Positions 1 to 7,311 of a DNA stretch of 7,349 nucleotides are shown piece after piece. The position numbers were made by a program, and so were the translations under genes. The DNA lies in contig JAICVH010000114.1 of NCBI GenBank assembly GCA_025935435.1, positions 1 through 7,349 of the forward strand, in the 5' to 3' direction. The notes under the pieces were generated by a model. The model did no database searches. It had not been told where the DNA came from and worked only from the letters and a program-made list of their open reading frames with translations. The number at the start of each line of letters is the position of its first letter. Positions within the stretch are counted from its first letter, which is position 1. Source of the DNA: Burkholderiales bacterium (lineage in GTDB: Bacteria > Pseudomonadota > Gammaproteobacteria > Burkholderiales > Casimicrobiaceae).

Positions 1-1205
1 ATCGCCTGGTAGTCGGCAAGAATGCGCGCACGGCCTTCGTCGCTATCCGGATAAAGCTGTTGCGGTGACTGCGCGAGCTCGTGCAACCGTTGGCCAACGG
101 TCCCCTCCGTATAGCCGGCGGAATTGAGGATGCGATCCATCTCCGAGGAGATCCGCGCGACCTCGGATAACCCGAGCGCATGGATCTGGTCGGCCGTCAT
201 GGTGGTCGTGGTGTTCAGCTCGATCTGGTACTGGTAGTAGCCGTCGCCATCCGGCAGCGCCCACACGCCATCGTTGCGAGTCGCCTTCGTCAGCAATGTG
301 TCGAAGTACGCAGCGAGCTTCGCGTACGCAGGGATCACACTCGTTTCAACCGCTCGCGCGACGCGCGTTGTCAACTCCGAGCGTTGTGCCGCCTCCATCC
401 TGTCCGGCGGAATTCTGTCGAGCTTCTCCTTGAAGCTCGTCGTGAGCGAATTGCCCGCGGCGCCCGTCGCGACGAAGTCATGGATCTGCGCGATGACTTT
501 TTCGACGACGAATCTCGGCGGGACGATGCCCTTGCTTTCGCGAAATTGAATTCCCTCGATCACTTGATCGATCGTGCGAGGAAACTGTCCGAGACGCGCA
601 ACATAGTCCTCGGCATCCGTCGCATCGACGACCTGCTGCACCTGTGTCATCAGGTTCGGCAGCTCGCTCTGGATGCCGAAGAGCTGGTTGACCGGGTAGT
701 TGTGGAAGCGCCAGGGCTCGCCGCGCACTGCCATGCCGACGAAGTAATCGAAGATTTCATAGGACAGGCGATCCTGGCCTGTGTAGCGACGCGCGTCGTA
801 ACGATGGAGCGTCGCGTAGTCCTCCTTGAGCCGCGCAAACTGCGCGTTCTGGTGCGCAATCGATACATCGGACAGCTTCGCGTTGTGCGCGTGGATTCCA
901 ATTGGCTCGAGAAGCCGCAGTTGCGTCAGGAGCTCCGGATTGTCGAGCGCGAAGCGGAAAAAGACCCGCGTGTAGAACCAGTCGATCGCCAGCGGCTTCG
1001 CGTACCACGTGTGCGCGGCGAGCGCGGCGGCCGCTACGATGAGGCCCACCAGCGCCAGACCCGACCATTTCAGTGCACGTCTGATGTTGATACGAGTACT
1101 CGGCTCGATTCGGAAGGGTCGAACTGCGAAGAGGCGCGCAGCTCCGCAAGGCAGCGCAACCAGCTTACCAAACGCGCAGCGCGAGCTCGCTTTCAATAGA
1201 GCCAC
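1..1205 (-). CDS. DUF885-family protein, N-terminal part (runs off the left edge)
   Basis: The minus strand is open from the window edge to a TGA at 1280-1278. From GTG 1205 it gives 401 complete codons. Residues about 44-64 form a hydrophobic segment preceded by RRALKW, so the protein is probably membrane-anchored or exported, with the rest in the periplasm. The body reads as a DUF885 (PF05960) protein, with stretches such as FFRFALDNPELLTQLRLLEP and, near the edge, GYYQYQIELNTTTTMTADQI followed by HALGLSEVARI. That pattern is typical of the family. As I recall, DUF885 is grouped with clan MA metallopeptidases, and its zinc-type HE..H motif lies in the C-terminal part, outside this window, so peptidase activity cannot be judged here. 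Family members are usually about 600 residues. The start is uncertain: there is no in-frame ATG before the hydrophobic segment, only GTG 1205 and TTG codons such as 1196, and no clear ribosome binding site. It is divergent from the trehalose/glucan genes and probably unrelated to them in function. Confidence 0.87.
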   Translation of the reverse strand, partial: MALLKASSRCAFGKLVALPCGAARLFAVRPFRIEPSTRINIRRALKWSGLALVGLIVAAAALAAHTWYAKPLAIDWFYTRVFFRFALDNPELLTQLRLLEPIGIHAHNAKLSDVSIAHQNAQFARLKEDYATLHRYDARRYTGQDRLSYEIFDYFVGMAVRGEPWRFHNYPVNQLFGIQSELPNLMTQVQQVVDATDAEDYVARLGQFPRTIDQVIEGIQFRESKGIVPPRFVVEKVIAQIHDFVATGAAGNSLTTSFKEKLDRIPPDRMEAAQRSELTTRVARAVETSVIPAYAKLAAYFDTLLTKATRNDGVWALPDGDGYYQYQIELNTTTTMTADQIHALGLSEVARISSEMDRILNSAGYTEGTVGQRLHELAQSPQQLYPDSDEGRARILADYQA

Positions 1206-1277
1206 GTACGACCCGGGCAAGTCCGGCGTTGCTTGCCTCGGGGTTGCACATGGCTGGAACCGACTAATCAAATGATC

Positions 1278-1302
1278 TCAAGATGTTAGGTAGCTATCTT
1301 GA
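1278..1302. repeat. Inverted repeat TCAAGAT-N11-ATCTTGA
   Basis: The arms TCAAGAT (1278-1284) and ATCTTGA (1296-1302) are perfect 7-bp complements with an 11-nt spacer. They sit in the AT-rich core between the two divergent genes. The arm centres are 18 nt apart, about two helical turns, which would suit a dimeric regulator. No T-run follows, so it is not a terminator. A function as an operator is inference only. Confidence 0.4.
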
Positions 1303-1467
1303 TGTAATATCGAAGGTCTTGAAGTGCTTGAGCGCGATGCAATGCACAGCGGTCACGGTCACCGACCCTTTGCCAGTCATCCGCGATGCGACAGCCTATT
1401 TCCCGACTCTTCGTGTTCAGCCGCGACCCACTCGGTCTGTTTCGTACTCACCAATCGCTGCCAGCGC

Positions 1468-1495
1468 GCTTTTTGTCGTCGGGTAGGACAAAAGC
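1468..1495. repeat. Imperfect inverted repeat around TTTTGTC-N9-GACAAAA
   Basis: TTTTGTC (1471-1477) and GACAAAA (1487-1493) are perfect 7-bp complements with a 9-nt spacer. If one T is bulged, the arms extend outward by a further GC pair of bases (GC at 1468-1469 against GC at 1494-1495). The repeat lies about 100 nt upstream of the GT20 start. The spacer GTCGGGTAG is not self-complementary. It could be a regulator site or an RNA stem in a leader; the sequence cannot tell which. Confidence 0.4.
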
Positions 1496-1531
1496 TGACT
1501 ACGCTGAACAGCGCGCCCGGGTACAGTGGAC

Positions 1532-1597
1532 ATGCACCGTTTCTTCGAGGCCGTCCAATTGAACAATACCGGCCAAGCGGCCGACACCTGCGCATGA
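1532..1597 (+). CDS. Possible 21-codon leader ORF overlapping the otsA start
   Basis: ATG 1532 opens a 21-residue frame beginning MHRFFEAVQ and ending at TGA 1595-1597. That stop overlaps the otsA ATG in the sequence ATGA (1594-1597). The frame is closed upstream by a TGA at 1505-1507; GTG 1526 is an alternative start. Such an overlap can couple translation, and the otsA start has no clear Shine-Dalgarno of its own. Against this, the leader also lacks a good ribosome binding site (only AGTGGA directly before the ATG), the peptide resembles nothing I know, and a frame this short can arise by chance. Confidence 0.25.
   Translation: MHRFFEAVQLNNTGQAADTCA
1570..1583 (+). repeat. Small GC hairpin just upstream of the otsA start
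   Basis: CGGCC (1570-1574) and GGCCG (1579-1583) can pair across the loop AAGC, all G-C pairs, ending 10 nt before ATG 1594. It lies where the ribosome would bind and could lower initiation unless translation of the overlapping small frame opens it. No T-run follows, so it is not a terminator. A 5-bp GC stem is common by chance at this base composition. Confidence 0.35.
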
Positions 1598-3174
1598 GTC
1601 CATCGCCGCGTCGACTGATCGTCGTGTCGAATCGCCTTCCGTTCGTGGTTTCGCGCGACGCGCGAAACCGGTGGAAGGTCGTGCCCGGATCCGGCGGATT
1701 GGTGAGCGCGCTGGTGCCCATCCTGCGGCAGCGCGGCGGGACCTGGATCGGCTGGCCGGGAATGGCTGCTGACGACGGGCTCGACGAAGTTCTCGCCGAC
1801 GTCAGCACCGGCTGCGGCTACGCGCTGAAGGCCGTACATCTCAATGCGGAAGAAGTGGAGAACTTCTATGAGGGGTTCTCCAACGCCGTCGTGTGGCCGC
1901 TGTTTCACGATCTGCAGTCGCTTTGCGACTTCGACCCCGAGTACTGGCGGACGTACCTCGCGGTGAACCGTAAATTCATGACCGCGATCCTCGCGAATGC
2001 AAACGATGATGACTTCGTGTGGGTGCACGATTACCACTTGATGACCGTCGCCGCCGAGATGCGGTCGGCGGGCTCACGCGCACGGCTTGGCTTCTTCCTC
2101 CATATTCCATTTCCGTCGCTCGACCTGTTCGCGAAGCTGCCCTGGTGCTCGCAGTTGATCGATGCGCTTTTGCAATTCGACGTGATCGGCTTCCAGACGA
2201 TGCGAGACCGAAACAACTTTCTTCAATGCATACGTGCGTTCTCGCCATCTGTCGACTGCCAGGGGAAAGGAGCGGTATGTACCGCCTCGGTCGGAAAACG
2301 CAGCGTGCGCATCGGTGCGTTCCCGATCAGCATTGACTTCGGCGCCATCGAGCGACAAGCCGCGCTGCCCGAGGTCGCAAACAAGGCAAGCGATCTGCAT
2401 CGGCTGCTGCCGGGTCGCAAACTGCTGCTCGGCATCGATCGTCTCGACTATACGAAGGGCATCCCGCATCGCGTCGAAGCGTTCGCGAACCTCCTGCATC
2501 GCTATCCGGAGATGCGGGAGCGCATATCGCTCATCCAGGTCGTCGTTCCGAGTCGCCTCGAGATCCGCGACTACAAGAACCTCAAGAACACGATCGAGCG
2601 CCTGGTCGGACGCATCAACGGCGAATATATGAAACCAGGCGGCTGGGTCCCGGTCTGGTACGTGTACGGCAGTCTTACCACCACCGACTTGCTTGCCTAC
2701 TATCGCGCCGCGGACATCGCGCTGGTCACACCGCTGCGCGACGGCATGAATCTCGTCGCGAAGGAATACTGTGCCAGCAACATCGAAGAGGACGCTGTCC
2801 TGATCCTGAGCCAGTTCGCCGGCGCGGCGGCCGAACTACGGCGCGATGCTCTGCTTGTCAATCCGTACGACATCGAAGGCGTTGCCGAGGCGATCCGGAC
2901 GGCGTTCAACATGAGCGTGGAAGAACGGCGTGCGCGAATGCGTCGCTTGCGGCGCACGATTCAGCGCCACGACCTGTTCTATTGGGCCGAGAGCTTCCTC
3001 GCCGCAGCGCTCGCCAGCGATGTGAAACCAACGCCGCGACCCACGCTCGAGCCGATTCTCGAAGAAGATTACGCGCGTCACGGCCTCGTGACCGGGGATG
3101 TCGAGCCCGAACCCGTGCCCGCTTTCGCCGAAAACGCCGCGCGAAGGAAGCCTGCTGCGAACCGGTTGAACTAG
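1594..3174 (+). CDS. otsA: GT20 glycosyltransferase, likely alpha,alpha-trehalose-phosphate synthase
   Basis: Cytoplasmic GT20 enzyme expected to join glucose from UDP- or ADP-glucose to glucose-6-phosphate, giving trehalose-6-phosphate. From ATG 1594 it has 526 residues; E. coli OtsA has 474. Motifs in order: VVSNRLP with Arg14 (N-loop), GSGGL 32-36, WIGWPG with Trp54, NFYEGFSN with Tyr92, Trp101, WVHDYHLM 143-150, GFFLHIPFP with His170, GIDRLDYTKG with Arg283 and Lys288 (donor phosphates), and PLRDGMNLVAKEY with Asp383 and Glu391. These match the substrate-binding residues of OtsA. Residues about 476-526 form a Pro/Glu-rich tail that E. coli OtsA lacks. I chose ATG 1594 because it lies just before the conserved beta strand and the longer frame upstream looks non-coding. 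No clear Shine-Dalgarno is seen. No otsB phosphatase is in the window. A GT20 relative with another acceptor cannot be excluded, but the SNR loop favours OtsA. Confidence 0.9.
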   Translation: MSPSPRRLIVVSNRLPFVVSRDARNRWKVVPGSGGLVSALVPILRQRGGTWIGWPGMAADDGLDEVLADVSTGCGYALKAVHLNAEEVENFYEGFSNAVVWPLFHDLQSLCDFDPEYWRTYLAVNRKFMTAILANANDDDFVWVHDYHLMTVAAEMRSAGSRARLGFFLHIPFPSLDLFAKLPWCSQLIDALLQFDVIGFQTMRDRNNFLQCIRAFSPSVDCQGKGAVCTASVGKRSVRIGAFPISIDFGAIERQAALPEVANKASDLHRLLPGRKLLLGIDRLDYTKGIPHRVEAFANLLHRYPEMRERISLIQVVVPSRLEIRDYKNLKNTIERLVGRINGEYMKPGGWVPVWYVYGSLTTTDLLAYYRAADIALVTPLRDGMNLVAKEYCASNIEEDAVLILSQFAGAAAELRRDALLVNPYDIEGVAEAIRTAFNMSVEERRARMRRLRRTIQRHDLFYWAESFLAAALASDVKPTPRPTLEPILEEDYARHGLVTGDVEPEPVPAFAENAARRKPAANRLN

Positions 3175-3340
3175 CGACGCAATGTAGCGGGGTGATGGAG
3201 CGATTGAACATTCAGGCACGAAAAACTGACTCACCGCATTGATGCCTCAATTCGCGGTTGGCGACCGCCGCGCGTGTCGTCGCGAGCGTGGCCGCGAGGG
3301 GCTGGCCTGGATGGCACTGCGATAAAAAGACTTCGAAACC
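3175..3340 (+). other. otsA-glgB intergenic gap with short hairpins
   Basis: This 166-nt gap holds two short stems: GCGGT (3254-3258) with ACCGC (3264-3268), and TCGCG (3280-3284) with CGCGA (3293-3297). Neither is followed by a T-run, so I see no intrinsic terminator. Read-through from otsA into glgB is therefore possible. I found no convincing promoter. A 15-codon frame at 3195-3242 has no supporting signal and is not called. Confidence 0.5.
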
Positions 3341-5296
3341 GTGGCTACCCGCAACGACCCACCCCGACCGATCACAGATTCAGCGCCGAAAGCTGCCGCC
3401 CAGCCTGACGGCCGCTCGCTCCTGACCGACTACGACGTTTACCTGTTCAAGCAGGGCCGGCACCACACGCTGTACGACAAGCTCGGTGCGCAACTCGTCG
3501 CCGGCAGCAGGACCGCACGCTTTGCGCTGTGGGCACCGAATGCCAAGGCCGTTTCGGTCATCGGCGATTTCAACGACTGGCGCGCCGATGCCAACCCACT
3601 CGCGCCGCGTGCCGATCAATCGGGCATCTGGGAAGGGAGCGTCGCCGGTGCGACGCGAGGACAGCGCTACAAGTACCGGATTGAAACGGCGCACGGGCAA
3701 CGGATCGACAAGAGCGATCCGTTTGCGTTCTGTAGCGAGGCGCCGCCGCGCACCGCCTCCTGTTTGTGGACGCTCGACTACGACTGGCAGGACGCGCCAT
3801 GGATGGCGTCGCGCGCGACCGCCAACGCGCTCGACGCGCCGGTGTCGATTTACGAAGTGCACCTCGGTTCATGGCGGCGCGATCCGCTGCATCCTGATCA
3901 GGTCCTGAGCTATCGCGACCTCGCGCACGCGCTTGCGGCGTACGTACGCGAGATGGGCTTCACCCACGTCGAGCTGATGCCCATTACCGAGCATCCGTTC
4001 TATGGGTCCTGGGGCTATCAAACAACGGGCTACTTCGCGCCGACTGCACGTTACGGCGCGCCGCAGGATTTCATGTATCTGGTCGATTACCTGCACGACA
4101 GTGGTATCGGCGTGATCCTCGACTGGGTGCCTTCGCATTTTCCGAACGACCCGCATGGCCTCGCAGACTTCGATGGGACGCACCTCTTCGAGCATGCAGA
4201 TCCGCGCCAGGGCTTTCACCCGGAGTGGAACAGCTGCATCTTCAATTACGGCCGCAACGAGGTCCGCGCGTTTCTCATCAGCAGCGCGCGGTTCTGGCTC
4301 GACCGCTATCACATCGATGGACTCCGCGTCGACGGCGTCGCGTCGATCCTTTACCTCGACTACGCGCGACGGCCGGGTGAGTGGGTGCCGAATGTGCACG
4401 GCGGTCGCGAGAATCTCGAGGCGGTGACGTTTCTGCGCGAGCTCAACGAAGCCGTCTATGCCGCGCATCCCGATGTGCAGACGATCGCGGAGGAATCGAC
4501 GGCGTGGCCGCAGGTGTCGCGCCCGACGTACGTCGGCGGACTCGGTTTTGGCCTCAAGTGGAACATGGGCTGGATGCACGACACGCTCGCGTTTTTTGGA
4601 CGCGATCCGCTTTTTCGTCAGTACCACCACAACGAGATCACGTTCAGCGCGTGGTACGCCTTCACCGAGAACTTCGTCTTGCCGCTGTCGCACGACGAAG
4701 TGGTTCACGGCAAGGGCTCGCTGCTCGGGCGCATGCCGGGCGACGACTGGCAGAAATTCGCAAATTTGCGCTGCCTGCTTGGGTACATGTGGACACATCC
4801 GGGGAAGAAGCTGCTGTTCATGGGCGGCGAGTTCGGCCAGTGGCGCGAGTGGACGCACGAGGCGAGCCTCGACTGGCACCTTTGCGAATATCCGTTGCAT
4901 TCGGGAGTCCAGCGCTGGGTGCGCGATCTCAACCATCAATACGCTCGGGCGCCGGCGCTGTTCAGCCAGGATTTTCGAGCCGAGGGCTTCGAATGGGTGG
5001 ATTGCAGCGATGCGAGCAACAGCGTAATCGCGTTCATGCGGAAGTCCGCCGATGGCAACTCAGTGGCGCTGGTCGTCTGCAATTTGACCCCGATCACGCG
5101 GCGTGGTTACCGAGTCGGAGTGCCGCGTGGTGGACGCTGGCGCGAAGTGCTTAACAGCGACGCGCAGATCTACGGCGGCAGCGGGACGGGCAACCTGGGT
5201 GTCGTCGACGCGCGCGAGGAGCCCGCGCATGGACGGCCGTGGTCCGTGGCGCTGACGTTGCCGCCACTTGCCGTGCTATGCCTGCAACCGGAATAG
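3341..5296 (+). CDS. glgB: 1,4-alpha-glucan branching enzyme GlgB (GH13)
   Basis: Cuts an alpha-1,4-glucan chain and reattaches the piece through an alpha-1,6 bond, making branches in glycogen-like polymers. It has 651 residues. After a loose, Pro/Ala-rich first 25 residues comes a CBM48 domain at about 53-140 (RFALWAPNAKAVSVIGDFND), then the GH13 barrel from about 168 (SIYEVHLGSW) and a C-terminal beta domain to 651. The catalytic set is visible: Asp331 in GLRVDGVAS, Glu384 in IAEES, Asp452 in LSHDEVVHG, spaced exactly as Asp405, Glu458 and Asp526 of E. coli GlgB. Asp261 and His266 lie in DWVPSHF. It is about 75 residues shorter than E. coli GlgB because the extra N-terminal N1 domain is missing, a known variant form. 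The start is GTG 3341: an in-frame TAA at 3323-3325 blocks any earlier one, and no in-frame ATG follows nearby. The ribosome binding site is weak (AAAAAGA, about 10 nt before). The gene ends 8 nt before glgE. Confidence 0.97.
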   Translation: MATRNDPPRPITDSAPKAAAQPDGRSLLTDYDVYLFKQGRHHTLYDKLGAQLVAGSRTARFALWAPNAKAVSVIGDFNDWRADANPLAPRADQSGIWEGSVAGATRGQRYKYRIETAHGQRIDKSDPFAFCSEAPPRTASCLWTLDYDWQDAPWMASRATANALDAPVSIYEVHLGSWRRDPLHPDQVLSYRDLAHALAAYVREMGFTHVELMPITEHPFYGSWGYQTTGYFAPTARYGAPQDFMYLVDYLHDSGIGVILDWVPSHFPNDPHGLADFDGTHLFEHADPRQGFHPEWNSCIFNYGRNEVRAFLISSARFWLDRYHIDGLRVDGVASILYLDYARRPGEWVPNVHGGRENLEAVTFLRELNEAVYAAHPDVQTIAEESTAWPQVSRPTYVGGLGFGLKWNMGWMHDTLAFFGRDPLFRQYHHNEITFSAWYAFTENFVLPLSHDEVVHGKGSLLGRMPGDDWQKFANLRCLLGYMWTHPGKKLLFMGGEFGQWREWTHEASLDWHLCEYPLHSGVQRWVRDLNHQYARAPALFSQDFRAEGFEWVDCSDASNSVIAFMRKSADGNSVALVVCNLTPITRRGYRVGVPRGGRWREVLNSDAQIYGGSGTGNLGVVDAREEPAHGRPWSVALTLPPLAVLCLQPE

Positions 5297-5304
5297 CGAG
5301 CCGC

Positions 5305-7311
5305 ATGTCGCTCCCCAAAGCCCTGGAAGGACGCCGCCGTGCGGTCATCGAGAACATCACGCCAAGCGTGGATGGCGGTCGCTACGCGGCGAAGCGTTGC
5401 ATCGGGGACACCGTCACCGTCGAGGCCGACGTGTTTGTCGACGGCCACGAGGAGCTACGGTGCGTTCTGCTGCACCGTCGTCGCGGGGAGGCACGCTGGA
5501 ACGAGAGCGAGATGACGTTTCTCGTCAACGACCACTGGCGGGGTACGTTCACCGTTACGGCACTTGGCGCGTACGAATTCACCGTCACCGCGTGGCCCGA
5601 TGCATTCCTCACGTGGCGGCATGACCTCGCGCGCTGGACCGCGGTGGAAGACGTGGCCGTCGCATTGCAGGTCGGCATCGCGCTGTTGCGCGACATCGTG
5701 CAACGGGCCCAGGGCAGCGATGCGAAGCAACTGCGCAAGTGGATCGCGCGCCTTGGCGCCGACGCAGATCCCATGGTCCTTCGCAACGAAGCGCTGGACG
5801 ATGCAGTGATGATGCTCGTCGAGCGTTATGCTGACCGGCGTCACGCAACGATCCACGACCCGCCGTTGCCGTTGTGGGTGGACCCGGTGCAGGCGCGCTT
5901 CAGTGCGTGGTACGAGTTGTTTCCGCGCTCGGCGGCATCGGGGGGCCGGCATGGCACGTTCGCCGATTGCGAGGCGCGCTTGCCGGAGATCGCGCAGATG
6001 GGGTTCGACGTGCTGTATTTCCCGCCGATCCACCCCATCGGAAGGACCAAGCGCAAGGGACGCAACAACGCGCTCGTCGCAGGGCCGACCGACCCAGGGA
6101 GTCCGTGGGCGATCGGCGCGAGGGAAGGTGGGCACAAGTCCATTCACCCGGAGCTTGGCAGTGCGCAGGATTTCCGTCGCCTCGTCAGCGCCGCACGCGA
6201 GCGGGGCATCGAGATCGCGCTCGACATTGCGTACCAATGCTCGCCCGATCATCCGTACGTGACCGAGCATCCACAATGGTTCAAGCATCGCCCCGATGGA
6301 AGCATTCAGTACGCGGAGAATCCGCCCAAGAAATACCAGGACATCTATCCGTTCGATTTCGACACCGAGGACTGGCGCGCACTCTGGGAGGAACTGAAGA
6401 GCATTGTCGACCACTGGATCGGCGAAGGCGTGCGCGTGTTTCGAGTCGACAATCCGCACACCAAGCCGTTCGAGATGTGGCATTGGCTGATCGCGGAAGT
6501 AAAGCGTGTTCACCCGGACGTGATCTTTCTCTCGGAGGCATTCACGCGCCCGCGGCCGATGCATCGTCTGGCCAAGGTGGGCTTCACGCAGTCGTACACG
6601 TACTTCGCCTGGCGCAACACCAAGCAGGAGCTCGTCGACTACTTCACGGAGTTGACGCAGTCACCGTCGCGCGAGTATTTCCGCCCGAACGTGTGGCCGA
6701 ACACGCCCGATATTCTCACCGCTTACCTGCAGACGGGGCAGCGTGCAGCGTTCATCGCGCGGCTGGTGCTTGCCGGCACGCTGAGTACCAATTACGGCAT
6801 CTACGGCCCCGCGTTCGAATTGATGGAGCACGCCCCCCGCGAGGCCGGTTCAGAGGAATATCTGTACTCGGAGAAGTACGAGATCCGCGACTGGACGCGG
6901 GAGCGTCGTGACAGCCTCCGCCCGCTTCTCGCTCGCATCAATGCAATCCGCCGGGGCAACAAGGCGCTGCAGCAGGACCGCGAACTGCGCTTTCACGCCA
7001 CCGACAATGCCGAGCTCATCTGTTATTCCAAGGCGACGCAGGATGGCGCGAACGTGGTGCTCGTCGTCGTGAACCTGGATCCGTATTACAAACAGGCGGG
7101 TTTCGTCGATCTGGCGCTTGCCGAGCTCGGCGTCGATCCCACGCAGCCGTTCGAGGTCGAGGACCTGCTCACGTCAGCGCGCTATACGTGGCGTACCGGA
7201 CGCAACTACGTCGAACTGCGTCCGAACGAAATGCCGGCGCACATTTTTCGTGTGTCGCCGCTCGTGCCACGGGAAGCGCAGCCGTCTGCGGCCGCCAAGG
7301 CGCTCGCGTAA
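5305..7311 (+). CDS. glgE: alpha-1,4-glucan:maltose-1-phosphate maltosyltransferase GlgE
   Basis: Cytoplasmic GH13_3 enzyme that moves maltosyl units from alpha-maltose-1-phosphate onto the non-reducing end of an alpha-1,4-glucan, releasing phosphate. This is the polymerising step of the trehalose-to-glucan route. From ATG 5305 it has 668 residues, normal for the family. Residues 1 to about 195 form the N-terminal beta domain with helical insert (DUF3416 type). The barrel starts near WYELFPRS (202-209). NPPKKYQDIYP (339-349) is a GlgE signature near the donor phosphate site. The nucleophile is Asp382 in RVDNPHTKP, the acid/base Glu411 in LSEAFTRP, and the third carboxylate Asp469 in WPNTPDIL. 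The spacing nearly matches Asp394, Glu423 and Asp480 of the Streptomyces coelicolor enzyme. A beta domain closes the protein. ATG 5305 is 8 nt after the glgB stop, with GGAA and GCGAG just upstream; GTG 5239 and ATG 5278 would overlap glgB and lack a ribosome binding site. Confidence 0.96.
   Translation: MSLPKALEGRRRAVIENITPSVDGGRYAAKRCIGDTVTVEADVFVDGHEELRCVLLHRRRGEARWNESEMTFLVNDHWRGTFTVTALGAYEFTVTAWPDAFLTWRHDLARWTAVEDVAVALQVGIALLRDIVQRAQGSDAKQLRKWIARLGADADPMVLRNEALDDAVMMLVERYADRRHATIHDPPLPLWVDPVQARFSAWYELFPRSAASGGRHGTFADCEARLPEIAQMGFDVLYFPPIHPIGRTKRKGRNNALVAGPTDPGSPWAIGAREGGHKSIHPELGSAQDFRRLVSAARERGIEIALDIAYQCSPDHPYVTEHPQWFKHRPDGSIQYAENPPKKYQDIYPFDFDTEDWRALWEELKSIVDHWIGEGVRVFRVDNPHTKPFEMWHWLIAEVKRVHPDVIFLSEAFTRPRPMHRLAKVGFTQSYTYFAWRNTKQELVDYFTELTQSPSREYFRPNVWPNTPDILTAYLQTGQRAAFIARLVLAGTLSTNYGIYGPAFELMEHAPREAGSEEYLYSEKYEIRDWTRERRDSLRPLLARINAIRRGNKALQQDRELRFHATDNAELICYSKATQDGANVVLVVVNLDPYYKQAGFVDLALAELGVDPTQPFEVEDLLTSARYTWRTGRNYVELRPNEMPAHIFRVSPLVPREAQPSAAAKALA

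Larger units (their letters stand above)
1206..1593. other. Divergent intergenic region
   Basis: This 388-nt stretch separates the minus-strand DUF885 gene from the plus-strand GT20 gene and must hold the control signals of at least one of them. Positions about 1262-1330 are clearly more AT-rich than the flanks. It holds two inverted repeats (1278-1302 and 1468-1495), a GC hairpin at 1570-1583 and a 21-codon open frame at 1532-1597. I found no well-matched sigma-70 promoter pair on either strand; TAATAT at 1305-1310 is a fair -10 but lacks a partner -35. The frame of the downstream gene stays open back to TTG 1324, but that translation is rich in Cys, His and Arg and looks non-coding. Confidence 0.6.

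Noticed and set aside
180..1199. Plus-strand open frame of 339 codons
   Set aside because: It lies antisense to the DUF885 gene, is very rich in Arg, Val and Leu with no recognisable domain, and the opposite strand gives a clear family match.
1244..1270. Possible sigma-70 promoter TTGCAC / TAATCA
   Set aside because: The spacer is only 15 nt and the -10 matches at two of six positions.
1324..1593. 90-residue N-terminal extension of the GT20 protein from TTG 1324
   Set aside because: The translation is rich in Cys, His, Arg and Ser and unlike any GT20 N-terminus. The conserved fold begins right after ATG 1594.
3254..3297. Possible intrinsic terminator after otsA
   Set aside because: The stems are only 5 bp and no T-run follows either of them.
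3869..4939. Minus-strand open frame of 356 codons inside glgB
   Set aside because: Antisense shadow of a well-supported gene at high GC; Arg/Val/Glu-rich, with no known motif.
4381..5154. Plus-strand 257-codon frame overlapping glgB in another frame
   Set aside because: Arg/Ala-rich frame-shadow of glgB with no ribosome binding site and no recognisable domain.
5455..6564. Minus-strand open frame of 369 codons inside glgE
   Set aside because: Antisense shadow of glgE, with biased composition and no domain.
5874..6911. Plus-strand 345-codon frame overlapping glgE in another frame
   Set aside because: Arg/Ala/Gly-rich shadow of glgE, whose own frame carries the catalytic motifs.
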